NCBI GenBank assembly: GCA_943788635.1
Contig: CALSRA010000040.1
Coordinates: 1 to 64,000, forward strand
Source: an uncultured Alphaproteobacteria bacterium
Lineage (GTDB): Bacteria > Pseudomonadota > Alphaproteobacteria > UBA8366 > GCA-2717185
Length of the DNA: 64,000 nt
Direction of reading: 5' to 3'
Shown: positions 8,422-18,032 of the stretch, one piece after another
Position numbering within the stretch: position 1 is the stretch's first letter
Layout: every line of letters begins with the position of its first letter
Notes under the pieces: generated by a model
Told to the model about the DNA's origin: nothing
Databases searched by the model: none
Seen by the model: the letters and a program-made list of their open reading frames with translations, nothing else
Made by a program: the position numbers and the translations under genes

Positions 8422-9493
8422 TCAGTCGATCCCCATCAGCCGCGCCGCCGTGCCGCCCAGAATCGCGATGCGGTCATCGTCGCTCAGCCCCGGGGCGTTC
8501 AGCACCAGATCGACTTCCGTGCTGGTCCAGGGGAAGGGATAGTCGGTGCCGATCATGATCTTGTCCGCGCCGGTTTCGGCGATCAGGTGGCGCAGGGCTT
8601 CTTCGGTGAAGACGATGGTGTCGAAGAAAAGCTGGCCGTCGCGCAGGTAATCCGTCGGCTTTTTGTTCGGAATCTTGCCGACCTTGTTCGGGAAGGTGCG
8701 GATCACCGCATCGTGCCGGTTGGCGTAGGACGGGAACATGCCGCCGCCATGCGCGGCGCAGATCTTCAGCCCCGGGTGCCGGTCCAGCGTGCCCTCGAAG
8801 ATCAGATGGGTCAGCGCGATGGTGGTTTCCAGCGGGTTGCCCAGCGTGTTCTGCAGGAAGCCATTGCCGTTGAACCGGGTGCTTTCGTTCATCTCGCGCG
8901 TGCCCTTGGGGTGCAGGAAGACCAGCACATCCAGTTCCTCGCATTTGGCCCAGAACGGGTCGAATTTCCGGTCGGCGAGCTCCAGCCCGTCAACGCTGCC
9001 GGCGACACCAACCCCCTTGAAGCCAAGCTTCTTCACCGCGTGCTCCAGCTGCTCCACCGCAAGGTCGGGGTGATGCAGGGCGGCGGTGGCAAAGGCGACG
9101 AAACGGTCCGGATTGGCGGCGCACATCTCGACCAGCGCCTCGTTCTGCAGGCGAATGATTTCCGCCGACAGGTCGCGGTCCCGCTCGTACCACCACGGAT
9201 TGATCGAAAGCGCGGACACGTCCAGCCCCTGCGCATCCATCGCCGCGATGCGGGTGGGTGACGTCATCCATCAGCAGGTCGGGATTTTCCAGCGGGAAAC
9301 CGGCCGCCGCCAGCGCCGCCGGCACCGCGCAATGGGCATGGATATCCACCGTCTTGATCCGCGTGCCCTTGACGAAGACCTCGCGCCGTTCGCCATGCGC
9401 ATGGCCATGCCCGCCCGATGACGCGCCATTGCCCGTTTCCGCACTGCGAAATTCGCAGCCGACAAATCCGATATTCGATGGCCCCGTGCTCAT
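8422..9493 (-). pseudogene. ACMSD-like amidohydrolase (decarboxylase), one frameshift
   Basis: The start at 9493 reads MSTGPSNIGFVGCEFRSAE. A metal-binding TVDIHAHC (HxH) motif follows, then after the shift LDVSALSINPWWYERDRDL, CAAHGGGMFPSYANR and IMIGTDYPFPW. These are the HxH, His and Asp ligand positions of amidohydrolase-2 enzymes related to aminocarboxymuconate-semialdehyde decarboxylase, which remove carboxylate from aromatic or muconate-type acids. The shift lies in CCC runs at 9252-9258; dropping one C gives VTTRIAAMDAQG. A His/Gly-rich stretch (SGGHGHAHGERRE) before the HxH motif is unusual. The substrate is unknown. Confidence 0.8.
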
Positions 9494-9614
9494 GTGTTTG
9501 CTCCCCGCCCTGTTGACCGGCCGATGCATGACCGTGTTGCCCCTATCGTAAAAGGGGCGCTTCGGCACGTCCAGCAGCAGCATATTTCGTGTCGGGACGC
9601 GGCGCGCCGCCAGG

Positions 9615-10884
9615 TCAGTGCTTCCACAGCCCGGTTTCGGTCAACAGGCGCCCCAGTTTCGGGATACGGGGCAGCGGCAGGTCGGAAAGCCCGCTCAGCC
9701 CATCGCGCCCATCGACACATATATTGCCGTGGTCGCCACAGGCCTGAACCGATTCCCCGATCCGGTATTGCCCCGGCGGCCCGACGATCACATTCCCCGA
9801 CAGCGTCGCCTTGTGGCCCTTGGCCTTGATCAGCGTGCCGCGGCGCCGGTCCATGAAAATCAGATTGCCCGCGACAAGAATGGAAGAATTTTCATGGCGG
9901 TCCCCTTCCATCGCAAAGGCGACGGCGCCGTCATTCGCACTGCGCGTGCCTTCCTGCAGGATATTGCGCCGGATGATCGCGACGCCACCGTTCGGGACAT
10001 CGATCAGGTAACTGTCGACCGCGCCCAGGGACGCAATCACATTGTCTTCGATCAGGGTGCGCGCCGCGCGCGACTTGATTTCGTGCCCTTCATCCTTCGA
10101 CGCCAGGAAAATGGAGCGACGAACGATCAGTTCACCGCCGCCGACATAAATCCCATGCGCCCGTCCCGCCCGCCCGAGATTCTCGAACCGGCTATCCTCA
10201 ATCAACAGCAACCCGCGATCCCCGCCGGACAGTATCCCCTGCTCGGAATCAAAGAAGTGCACGTTGCGCAGGGTCAGGTTGTTGCCTTCCAGGCGAATGC
10301 AGGCACCGTTGCGGTCGCGCACCGTGATTTCCGAACAGGACAGCCCGTCGATGACGACATCGTTCGCCGTAATGACGAGTGCCGCCTTGCCGGCGACCGT
10401 GGGTGCCGACAAGGGCTGCTCCCGGCTGCGCTTCGATCCGGGTTCTGTCGTAGCGGACATAGGCTGCCTGACGATAGATCCCGGGATGCATGACGACCTT
10501 CCCGCCGGGCGAAACGCCGTCGAGCGCTGCCTGCAGGTCGGTCATATCACAGGCCGGGTCATCGGCCTTGTCGACGCAGACATGGATTTCAAGCACGGGC
10601 GGTTGCAACACAAGCCTGCCGGTATCGGGGTCGCGCATCACCTTGCCCCGAAACGCCGCTGCCGGCGGCAGGCTTTCCGGTTGCGCCGACACGGGCAGCG
10701 CCATAACGGTGCCGGTACAGAACAACAGCCCGGCGATGATGCGAGTCACGACCCGACGAAGAACAAGCCGGTCCGGGCACTCTTCCGAAAGCCGTATCAT
10801 CAATTGCCAGAAAACCATGCGCCAACCATAGATCGAAGCCCGGCGCCGGGCCAGCAGCAACACAGTCTCCGTCCCGGCGACCAT
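9615..10884 (-). pseudogene. Secreted right-handed beta-helix repeat protein, one frameshift
   Basis: The N-terminus has a hydrophobic export segment (RIIAGLLFCTGTVMALPVSA) followed by VCVDKADDPACDMTDLQAAL and VVMHPGIYRQAAYVRYD, the entry to a parallel beta-helix. The frame breaks near 10411-10416 (one extra base) and continues with ITANDVVIDGLSCSEITV, repeated strands such as NNLTLRNVHFFDSEQGIL, LIEDSRFENLG and SILVAGNLIFMDRRRG. Such proteins are usually periplasmic or extracellular carbohydrate-acting or adhesive proteins; the activity here is not predictable. The start at 10884 follows AGGA, 3 bases after the monooxygenase stop, suggesting one transcript. A start at 10800 would put the export signal nearer the N-terminus. 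Confidence 0.7.
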
Positions 10885-10887
10885 ATC

Positions 10888-12042
10888 CTATTCGTCGATG
10901 CTCACAGGCATTGGCGCCAGCGGCACCGTCCAGGCGTCATATCGATAGGTGCGGTCGGTTTCCGCCTTGATCTTCTCCATATCGTTAAGGCGCGAAATCG
11001 TCTGGATACGTGCCGTACGCTCGCGGCGGCTGTCCTCGTACCGGCGCAGAGCCCGACCGATATCGCCGGCACCAACACCGTCCAGGCAGCGCGACAACAC
11101 CACCGCGTCTTCAAGCGACGTCGCCGCCCCCTGCGCCATATAGGGTGTCATCGGATGACAGGCATCGCCCAGAAGTGTCACCCGGCCCTTGCCCCATCGC
11201 GGCAATGGATCGCGCACGTAAAGCGCCCATTTATTGACCGCCGGGCATGCCGCCAGCACCGCCTGAACATGCGGGTGAAAGCCGGCATAGGCCTTGCGCA
11301 ATTCCGCAAGGTCGCCCTTCGCGGAATAGGATTCCGTCGTAAAACTGGGTTCCGGCGTGCTGGTCACGAAGTAGATTTCGTCTTTCTCGGGCGTGATGTA
11401 GTAGATGACGATATGCCGGTCCGGTCCCCACCATTTGGCATAGTCGTCAATCGGAACGTCGCCCAGCAACGACGCGGGAAAGGTTGTACGATAGGCAACG
11501 CGACCGGAAAATTCCGGCTTCTCCACGCCCAGCAAGGCCTCGCGCACCACCGAATGCACACCATCCGCACCGATGGCGATATCGGCCGTTGCAGTGCCGC
11601 CATCCTCAAAGGATAAGGTCACCGAGTCGGCATCCTGCGACAGCCCGGTCAGCTTCTTGTCCCGATGCACAATTTCTTCCGGCACGATTTCGGCCAATGC
11701 CATGTGCAGGTCACCGCGGTGCAGGTGGAAATACGGCGCGCCGTAATCATCGGCCATGGGGCCGCCCATCTGCTTGTTCCACTTGACCTCGCCGGTATCC
11801 CAGACGCGGTTCATCTGTGCATCCGGCCTTGCCGCAAGCTGCCCGAGCCGCTGTTCCAGGCCCAGCCCGCGCAGCACCTTGACAGCGTTTGGCGCCTGCT
11901 GGATACCGGACCCGATGCGTGCAAAAGCGTGCGCCTGTTCGTAAACGGCCACATCATGCCCGACCCGGCGCAGGGTTGCCGCGGCGGCAAGCCCGCCAAT
12001 CCCGGCGCCGACAATCGCTATTGATAATCCGTTTCGGGCCAC
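10888..12042 (-). CDS. FAD-dependent aromatic monooxygenase, NicC-like
   Basis: The 384-residue flavoprotein has the Rossmann GAGIGGLAAAATLRR motif at about residues 11-25, a DG motif in IAIGADGVHSVVREALLG, and the FAD-ribityl GD motif in RVTLLGDACHPMTPYMAQGA. This is the group A single-component hydroxylase pattern. The segment KWWGPDRHIVIYYIT plus DEIYFVTSTPEPSF resembles 6-hydroxynicotinate 3-monooxygenase (NicC) and salicylate-hydroxylase-type enzymes. It would hydroxylate an aromatic acid with NAD(P)H and O2. No other nicotinate genes are nearby, so the substrate is uncertain. The beta-helix gene follows closely on the same strand. Confidence 0.85.
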   Translation of the reverse strand: MARNGLSIAIVGAGIGGLAAAATLRRVGHDVAVYEQAHAFARIGSGIQQAPNAVKVLRGLGLEQRLGQLAARPDAQMNRVWDTGEVKWNKQMGGPMADDYGAPYFHLHRGDLHMALAEIVPEEIVHRDKKLTGLSQDADSVTLSFEDGGTATADIAIGADGVHSVVREALLGVEKPEFSGRVAYRTTFPASLLGDVPIDDYAKWWGPDRHIVIYYITPEKDEIYFVTSTPEPSFTTESYSAKGDLAELRKAYAGFHPHVQAVLAACPAVNKWALYVRDPLPRWGKGRVTLLGDACHPMTPYMAQGAATSLEDAVVLSRCLDGVGAGDIGRALRRYEDSRRERTARIQTISRLNDMEKIKAETDRTYRYDAWTVPLAPMPVSIDE

Positions 12043-12133
12043 GCCCTGTCCCTTCCCGTTTCCCAGCTTTCGGGAATGTTAGGGGACGCGGGGGCGGTTG
12101 GGCAATGGCGGCACGGCTGCAGGTCGGTTCAAT

Positions 12134-13204
12134 TCACCCGGACGGCGATAGCGGAAACCGGACCGTGACACGCGTTCCGGTTCCGGGTTCACTGTCGATT
12201 ATCAGTTCCCCGTGATGCAGTTCGATCAACGACTTCACAATCGGCAAACCAAGACCGGTCCCTTCCTGTGTCCGGTATGCATCCGATTCCAGACGGACGA
12301 ACGGTTCCGTAATCCCGGCAACATCTTCGGGCGCAATGCCCGGTCCCGTATCGCTGACCGTGACATCGAACCATTTACCGTCAACGCCGGCTTCCAGAAT
12401 CACGCGGCCGCCTTTGGGCGTGAACTTTATTGCGTTCGACAGCAGATTGATCAGAATCTGTTTCAGCGCCAGCGAATCGCAATACAGCGCCGGCAGGTCA
12501 TCCGGTGTCGACATTGCGAACTTGATACTGTTCCGCCGGGTTTCACCGGTTAATATCGACACACATTCCTCGGCAACCTCCCGGAAAACCACATCCCGCT
12601 CATTCAACAGACGCTCGCCCGCTTCAATCGCGGAAAGGTCCAGAATCTCGTTGATGAGCAGCAGCAGATGTTTGCTGCTTGTCCCTATATCCTGCGCATA
12701 TTCCAGGTATTTCTGCGAACCCAGCGCGCCGAAATACTCACCGGACAGAACTTCAGAAAACCCGATAATGGCATTCAATGGCGTTCGCAATTCATGGCTC
12801 ATATTTGCCAGAAAATCGGATTTGGTCCGGCTCAGCCGTTCGGCGCGATTCTTCGCCCGCAGCAGCTCTTCCTCACGCTCGCGTATGAGCGTCAGGTCAG
12901 TGTTAATCAAAAAGGTGGAACCGTCTTCCGCTCGCTCTTCCTTCAACAGCAGCCAGCGGCCGTCACTGCGTTTCGACAGGATCGGTTTGTGCGGATTTCG
13001 ATGGGTCGCCAGACGTTCCTGCACATATGCTTCCTCCCGACCGAGCGCCGGCAGGATTCGGTTATTCTCGACATTCTCGCGCAGCATCTCCTCAAAAGTC
13101 ATGCCCGCTCGAATATTGGGTGCCAGTTCAGGGTTCACGTCCCGGAACATCCTGTTGCAGAAAACCAGCCGATCATCGGGATCGAATAATGCGAACCCGT
13201 CTGA
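12134..13204 (-). pseudogene. PAS sensor histidine kinase, C-terminal part (split by IS)
   Basis: This part resumes after the IS with DGFALFDPDDRLVFCNRMF, a second PAS domain ending near SKRSDGRWLLLKEER. HisKA follows with the phosphoacceptor in FLANMSHELRTPLNAIIGF, then a HATPase_c domain with NLLSNAIKFTPKGG (N box), VSDTGPGIAPEDV (G1) and GTGLGLPIVKSLIELH (G2). Joining it to 14133-14537 after removing the IS and one TGA gives ENFSDGFALFD in frame, so the ancestral kinase had about 490 residues with two PAS domains and no membrane segment. The insertion lies between the two PAS domains. This part lacks its native start. Confidence 0.85.
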
Positions 13205-14132
13205 GTGTCCGGCCCGAAATGAGTTGAGTGATTTCAGTAAGTTGTGATTCTCTCGTTTGTGTTGAAGCAATGAGGAGACACACATGTGGACTGAGATCAC
13301 CCGCCCGCAGTTTGATCGTTCGAGCCTTCGTTACGCAAGCGACTTGACGGATAAGGAGTGGCGTTTGATTTCGCCATTATTGTCCCCGCCGCGTCGATTA
13401 GGCCGCCCGCGAACCACGGATTTTCGAGAAGTGGTGAATGGGATTTTTTATGTGGCGCGCACCGGTTGCCAATGGCGCATGGTGCCCCGGGAATTTCCGC
13501 CACGCAGTACGATCCAGCGATATTTTTACGCTTGGCGCTCGGATGGAACCTTGCACGTCATCAATCGCCAACTGGTGATGTCGATGCGGGAAACCTCTGG
13601 GCGCACGACCAGCCCGACCGCCGGGGTGATCGACAGCCAGACGGTGAACACCACGGAAAGCGGCGGTGTTCGGGGCTATGACGCGGGAAAGAAGGTCAAA
13701 GGGCGCAAGCGTCATATCGTGACCGACACAGGCGGCTTTCTGGTCGCCGTCATGGTTCACGCCGCCGATATCCAGGATCGCGACGGCGCGCCCGCGCTGT
13801 TGGCGTCGATACGCCACGCCTTTCCCCGGTTGCGCCATGTTTTCGCCGATGGTGGTTACGCGGGACCGAAGTTGCGCGACGCGCTGGCCAAACTTGGGAA
13901 GTGGACCGTGCAGATCGTCAAGCGCTCCGACGCCGCCAAGGGGTTCGTATTGTTGCCCCGCCGCTGGGTGGTTGAGCGCACCTTCGCTTGGCTCGGTCGT
14001 AACCGCCGTCTCGCCAAAGATTTCGAGGAAACCATCGAAAGCGCGGAGGCATGGCTCCTGATCGCCAGCATTCACTGCTCGCCCGACGATGGCAAGAGCA
14101 TGAAAACATGGATATCATTTCGAGTCAGACTC
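13205..14132 (+). mobile_element. IS5-family element (IS1031-like), copy B, 928 bp
   Basis: It has the same inverted repeats as copy A (GTGTCCGGCCCGAAATGA at 13205; GAGTCTGACTCGAAATGA on the other strand at 14132). It is flanked by a TGA duplication at 13202-13204 and 14133-14135. It differs from copy A by four single-base losses, each in a short homopolymer (two before the transposase start, two near its C-terminus), and at least one substitution. The matching duplications show a simple insertion into the histidine-kinase gene. Orientation is opposite to copy A, 10.4 kb apart. Confidence 0.9.
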
Positions 14133-14135
14133 TGA
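13284..14135 (+). CDS. IS5-family transposase (copy B, altered C-terminus)
   Basis: It is nearly identical to the copy A transposase across the DDE core (IDSQTVNTTESGG with K-to-[29 protein letters not shown]). Near the end, loss of one A changes [13 protein letters not shown] into ASIHCSPDDGKSMKTW and the frame runs through the inverted repeat. The stop TGA at 14133-14135 is the target duplication itself. The catalytic residues remain. Whether the altered tail is real or a base-calling artefact cannot be told here. ATG at 13284 follows GAGGAGACACAC. Confidence 0.85.
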   Translation: MWTEITRPQFDRSSLRYASDLTDKEWRLISPLLSPPRRLGRPRTTDFREVVNGIFYVARTGCQWRMVPREFPPRSTIQRYFYAWRSDGTLHVINRQLVMSMRETSGRTTSPTAGVIDSQTVNTTESGGVRGYDAGKKVKGRKRHIVTDTGGFLVAVMVHAADIQDRDGAPALLASIRHAFPRLRHVFADGGYAGPKLRDALAKLGKWTVQIVKRSDAAKGFVLLPRRWVVERTFAWLGRNRRLAKDFEETIESAEAWLLIASIHCSPDDGKSMKTWISFRVRL

Positions 14136-14537
14136 GAAATTTTCGACGGCTTCTGACAGGCGCGTTTCGCTGCGAACACGTGCCTCTTCCGCCTGCTTTC
14201 GCGCAGAGATATCGGTATGCCAGACGATACCGGCCTGTTTTCCCTCAAAATCAATCGGCTGGCAGTGCATGAGCACCCACCAGTGGGACCCATCCAGCCG
14301 TTTTCGTTCCGCTTCGAAATTGCTCAGGGTGCCCCTGTCCCGGAAAATCGACCAAGCCGTCGCGAGACGTTCCTGATCAACCCAGGTATCGGCGATATCG
14401 CCATTGATGAGGTCTTCGTGTGATGCAGCGCCGAGCATTGTCACAAGCGCCTGGTTCACAAACAGTCGACTGCCATCCTCCGTATCCAGGATGGCGACCC
14501 CGATCGGGGAGGCACTGAGTATTGCGAGAATGTCCAT
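14133..14537 (-). pseudogene. PAS sensor histidine kinase, N-terminal part (split by IS)
   Basis: The first PAS domain of the interrupted kinase reads MDILAILSASPIGVAILDTE, then FVNQALVTMLGAASHEDL and a PAC-type end with WHTDISARKQAEEARVR, followed by a short helix into the IS at RLSEAVENFS. A GTG at 14561 would add eight residues; the ATG at 14537 begins the conserved PAS helix. This part alone would be a free PAS domain without kinase output. Its partner is at 12134-13204. Confidence 0.8.
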
Positions 14538-14672
14538 GTTGCACCCAAACAGCCTGTCCACTCAATTCGCGCTAATTATATGATATTACTCCCGACGATA
14601 GGCTTCCGCCAATTGGTTCACAAGTCACCTGAATCATGGCGAATGGCCCGCAAAAGAAGGCGGAATTCGAAT

Positions 14673-15182
14673 ATGTATGAAATCGGCGACACGGTCCTCG
14701 TGAACGACAGCATGCAGACCGGCTACAGTTACCGGATCGAGGTTTCGCCTGGGCAGGAATTCGGGCCCGGCTTCGAACCGTTTTTCACGCCAAAGGAAAT
14801 GCTCGAAATGGGCGTATTCGAGGGGAAATACTGCAACGACTGCCGCCCCGAACTGCCCGATGACTGGTTCGAGAACGCGAAGACCGGAAAAACGGCCGAT
14901 CCCTCGATCAACTATTTCGGGATCAAGAGCCGGCAGCCGCTCAGCGTCTGGCGCGAGAAAGGCTGGATTCTCGGCCCCGACCCGCGCGGCTGGTTCCAGT
15001 GGTATTGCCGCTACTGGCTGGGCCGCCGCCTGTTTGAAATCGACGAAAAACAGATCAAGCGCTGGCGCGGCTTCGCCCGTCATGCGGGGCAGATCCGGGC
15101 GAATTGTGAACCAGGCGATATCTTCTGCCGCCGACGGCAGCGCCAGGCGTTGCTGCAATGGTCGTACGACCCGTTTATCTGA
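14673..15182 (+). CDS. Conserved hypothetical protein, Trp/Cys-rich
   Basis: From ATG 14673 the product has about 169 residues: MYEIGDTVLVNDSMQTGYSY, a long-range Cys pair in EGKYCNDCRPELPDDWF, and the striking WILGPDPRGWFQWYCRYWLG followed by IKRWRGFARHAGQI. The DPRGWFQWYCRY segment is recognisable from a widespread conserved hypothetical family found in bacteria and some eukaryotes, without assigned function. There is no signal peptide. An upstream Met at 14580 lacks family-like sequence. It is divergent from the interrupted kinase. Confidence 0.75.
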   Translation: MYEIGDTVLVNDSMQTGYSYRIEVSPGQEFGPGFEPFFTPKEMLEMGVFEGKYCNDCRPELPDDWFENAKTGKTADPSINYFGIKSRQPLSVWREKGWILGPDPRGWFQWYCRYWLGRRLFEIDEKQIKRWRGFARHAGQIRANCEPGDIFCRRRQRQALLQWSYDPFI

Positions 15183-15338
15183 AGCCCCACAAGGCCACCG
15201 GCTGTTGTTTTTTGGACCCCATAGCCGGATTTCAGAACAAATCCCGCGTTCATCGTCATATGGCCCTTGAACGGCATCCCGTCGGGTGTGCTTAAATAGC
15301 AGGGCGCAACACATGCGCGCCATCGGGGGAGGAATACC

Positions 15339-16607
15339 ATGTCGTTATCAAGCGTCAGCGAAATCGACGCATCATCGGAAAAGTTCCTGCGCGGGAAATA
15401 CGCCGTCTGCGGCGTTGGCGAAACCAGCTACCGGCGGGGCTCCCAGGAAACCACCCGGGCCTTGGCAACCTGGGCAATCGGCAATGCCATGGAAGATGCC
15501 GGGATGAACGCCGGCGATATCGACGGCATGCTGGACTATTCCGGCAATGATTCCACGTTCGCCAATTTCGTTGCTGGCGACCTGGGCATCCGGCTCAATT
15601 TCTACATGGACGTCCATGGTGGCGGTTCTTCCATCGAAGCGTTGATTGGCATCGCCATGGGCGTGATCGAAGCCGGCATGTGCAAGACCGTCGCAATTTT
15701 CCGCGCGATGAACGGTTACAGCCAGGTCCGCATTGGTGGCACCGGCGCGCGGTCCGCCGTGCCCATCAACGGCGACCAGATCCATAATCGCGCCTATGGC
15801 TGGCAGAGCGCGGGCCAGATGTTTGCACCCAGCTTCCTGCGCCATATGTATGACTACGGCACCACGCCGGAACAGGTCGCACATGTGAAGGTCGCGCATT
15901 CCAAGCACGCGTCGAACAACCCCAAGGCCTATTACAAGAAGCGCTACACGGTGGAAGACGTGGTCAATTCCCGGATTATCTGTAAGCCGCTGCATCTGCT
16001 GGATTGCTGTGTTGAGACCGACAATGCCACCTGTATCATCGTCACCAGCCTGGACCGGGCGCGGGATTGTCGCAACCGTGCGGCAGTGATCCAGTCTGTC
16101 GCCGGACGGGTGTGCAAGCCACGCGCCGACATGCATTACCAGCACGGGCCGATTTCCACCGTCGCCGGCCTTTATGCGCGGGATATATTGTGGCCGAACG
16201 CCGGGGTCGGGCCCGAAGATATCGATGTCACCGGCTCCTACGACGCCTTCACCTTCACCACCATGCTGCAGTTGGAAGATTACGGCTTCTGCAAGAAGGG
16301 GGAAGGCGGCGACTATGTCTCTTCAGGTGCTATCGAACTGGGCGGAAGGCGACCGAACAACACGTCGGGTGGGCATCTGTGCGAAGGCTATACGCACGGT
16401 ATGAACATGGTCATCGAGAACACCCGCCAGTTGCGGGGCGAGGTGGACGATTCCTGCCCGGTTGGCCCGGATGGCAAAAAGCAGCATACCTATGATTATG
16501 CCGAAGGTGGCTGCCGACAGGTGAAGAATGCCGAAGTGAGCGCCAATCTGGGCTGGGCCAATCCGGGCACGGGCTCGGCCATGGTCATGGCCCGCGACCA
16601 CAAATAA
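15339..16607 (+). CDS. Thiolase-like (SCP2/lipid-transfer type) protein lacking active Cys
   Basis: This 422-residue member of the thiolase fold resembles the SCP-x/acetyl-CoA acetyltransferase-like group that partners DUF35 proteins. The N-terminal GVGETSYRRGSQETTRALA and WAIGNAMEDAGMNAGDIDGM fit the family. The site where thiolases carry the nucleophilic Cys reads MDVHGGGSSIEALIGIAMG, with Gly/Ser and no Cys. A catalytic-type His lies in NTSGGHLCEGYTHGMN. A non-condensing role, for example aldolase or acyl-transfer in a steroid- or aromatic-side-chain-like pathway with its DUF35 partner, is possible. It heads a four-gene operon (DUF35, DehI-like, SDR) with 14-46 bp gaps. Confidence 0.8.
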   Translation: MSLSSVSEIDASSEKFLRGKYAVCGVGETSYRRGSQETTRALATWAIGNAMEDAGMNAGDIDGMLDYSGNDSTFANFVAGDLGIRLNFYMDVHGGGSSIEALIGIAMGVIEAGMCKTVAIFRAMNGYSQVRIGGTGARSAVPINGDQIHNRAYGWQSAGQMFAPSFLRHMYDYGTTPEQVAHVKVAHSKHASNNPKAYYKKRYTVEDVVNSRIICKPLHLLDCCVETDNATCIIVTSLDRARDCRNRAAVIQSVAGRVCKPRADMHYQHGPISTVAGLYARDILWPNAGVGPEDIDVTGSYDAFTFTTMLQLEDYGFCKKGEGGDYVSSGAIELGGRRPNNTSGGHLCEGYTHGMNMVIENTRQLRGEVDDSCPVGPDGKKQHTYDYAEGGCRQVKNAEVSANLGWANPGTGSAMVMARDHK

Positions 16608-16621
16608 AAGGAGGGGGAACC

Positions 16622-17143
16622 ATGCCGTTACAGGGCGAATATATGGGCATGATGCTCACGATCGACGATCTGGATCACGAAAACCTGGACTTCTTCCGCC
16701 ATTGCCACGAAGGCAGTTTCCATCTGCAGCGCGGCAAGACAAGCGGGCTGCTGCGCTATCCACCGACCACCGCCTGTCCCTGGACAGGAGAGCGGGAAAG
16801 CGAATGGGTGCCGGTCGAAGGCAAAGGCACAGTGCATACCTATGCGGAGGTCCACCACCCGATCCAGCCGGCCTTCCGCGACAAGGTCCCCTATCTGGTC
16901 ATCCTCGCCGATCTGGATACGCAGAAAGGCGCGCCCAGCGAACATGAGGCGCTACGTGTCGCCGGGAACCTGATGACGGCAGATGGCCAGTTCGCCCCGC
17001 CGGAGATGATCAGGCGCGTCGGCATCGGCACGCGGGTGAAGATGGTTTATGTCGAAGTCGCAGACGGATTTTCGCTGCCGCACTGGACCATCGATGAAGA
17101 TGCCGACCAGCCGGAAACGCCCTGGCGCTATCCCCAGGAATAG
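16622..17143 (+). CDS. DUF35 OB-fold protein lacking zinc-ribbon cysteines
   Basis: The 173-residue protein has a long N-terminal helix region (HENLDFFRHCHEGSFHLQRG), then LLRYPPTTACPWTGERESEW where DUF35 rubredoxin-like ribbons normally carry four Cys; only one Cys remains. The OB-fold part shows GKGTVHTYAEVHHPIQPAFR, PYLVILADLDTQKGA and GTRVKMVYVEVADGFSLPHW. DUF35 proteins pair with thiolase-like partners and present acyl-CoA. The start lies 14 bp after the thiolase-like gene and behind GGAGGGG, so the pair is surely co-expressed. Loss of the ribbon Cys residues is notable. Confidence 0.8.
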   Translation: MPLQGEYMGMMLTIDDLDHENLDFFRHCHEGSFHLQRGKTSGLLRYPPTTACPWTGERESEWVPVEGKGTVHTYAEVHHPIQPAFRDKVPYLVILADLDTQKGAPSEHEALRVAGNLMTADGQFAPPEMIRRVGIGTRVKMVYVEVADGFSLPHWTIDEDADQPETPWRYPQE

Positions 17144-17189
17144 AGAACCCCGGCACCCCGAACACACCTGATAGCGAAAGAACGCCGCC

Positions 17190-18008
17190 ATGGCCGAAAT
17201 ACTGGAATCGCAGGCAAGCGGAGAGCTTGCCCGCATCTATGATGAAATCCGCACCTATTCCGCGGTCCCTTATGTTTCCTCATTGCAGCGCCACGTAGCG
17301 ACCAAGCCGAATTGCCTCGAATACGCATGGGCCGCATGCCGCCCTGCTTTCCTGGATGGTACGATTCCGGAAACCGCCTGGAAGCGGGCGGCAATGGTCG
17401 ATGTGCAGCCTTTCCCAAAGCTTTCCCATGCCGCATTGCGGTTAATGGGCGTCGATGATTCTGGCCTGACATCATTGCGCAATATCTGCGAGAACTTTAT
17501 CCGGGTCTCGCCGATCAACCTGCTGTTCGCGGGCATCGTCGAAAAAATGCTTCTGGGCGCCGAGCCGCAGGGCCGCCGAACCGACTGGCCAAACTGGACC
17601 CCACCAAAGATGTTGGCGCCGCTACCGGAGCTGCCAAACATGCCGGACCTGCCGAAAGACCAGCATGACCTGCTGATGCAAATCGGCACGATACTGGGCG
17701 GTAGTCCTTTTGTGCCCGGCCTTTACCGGCTTTTCGCACCGTGGCCCGCTTATATGGCGCATGCGGTTACACTCGTGGAACCGGTGCTGAAGAGCGACAC
17801 CGAACGGGCAAAGCGGGTATCGATCGCAACTACGATTATTGAAGCCGCTGATGACATCATCGCCGATTTGCCGCCAATCCCCGCCGACCTGGTCCCGCCT
17901 ACCCCGGAACAGGGAACGGAGATTATCAACGCCATCCACACCTATCGGGTCACAAGCCCGGAAATGGTCACCTTCGGGACATTGCTGCGCGACGCGCTTC
18001 CCGAATGA
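17190..18008 (+). CDS. DehI-like (halocarboxylic acid dehalogenase fold) protein
   Basis: This 272-residue helical protein has GELARIYDEIRTYSAVPYVS, ATKPNCLEYAWAACRPAF and PLPELPNMPDLPKDQHDLL followed by GLYRLFAPWPAYMAHAV. The arrangement of two related halves, each starting with an (A/P)xxYRxxxxxP-type helix, matches the DehI family, whose founder dehalogenates 2-haloacids. Most family members in catabolic operons have unproved substrates, so dehalogenase activity is not asserted. It follows the thiolase-like/DUF35 pair and precedes an SDR gene by 24 bp. Confidence 0.65.
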   Translation: MAEILESQASGELARIYDEIRTYSAVPYVSSLQRHVATKPNCLEYAWAACRPAFLDGTIPETAWKRAAMVDVQPFPKLSHAALRLMGVDDSGLTSLRNICENFIRVSPINLLFAGIVEKMLLGAEPQGRRTDWPNWTPPKMLAPLPELPNMPDLPKDQHDLLMQIGTILGGSPFVPGLYRLFAPWPAYMAHAVTLVEPVLKSDTERAKRVSIATTIIEAADDIIADLPPIPADLVPPTPEQGTEIINAIHTYRVTSPEMVTFGTLLRDALPE

Positions 18009-18032
18009 TATCAGAACAGCAGGAGAGACTTG

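Noticed and set aside
10264-11616. Long plus-strand ORF of 450 codons
   Set aside because: It is antisense to the NicC-like monooxygenase and the beta-helix gene, which carry clear motifs.
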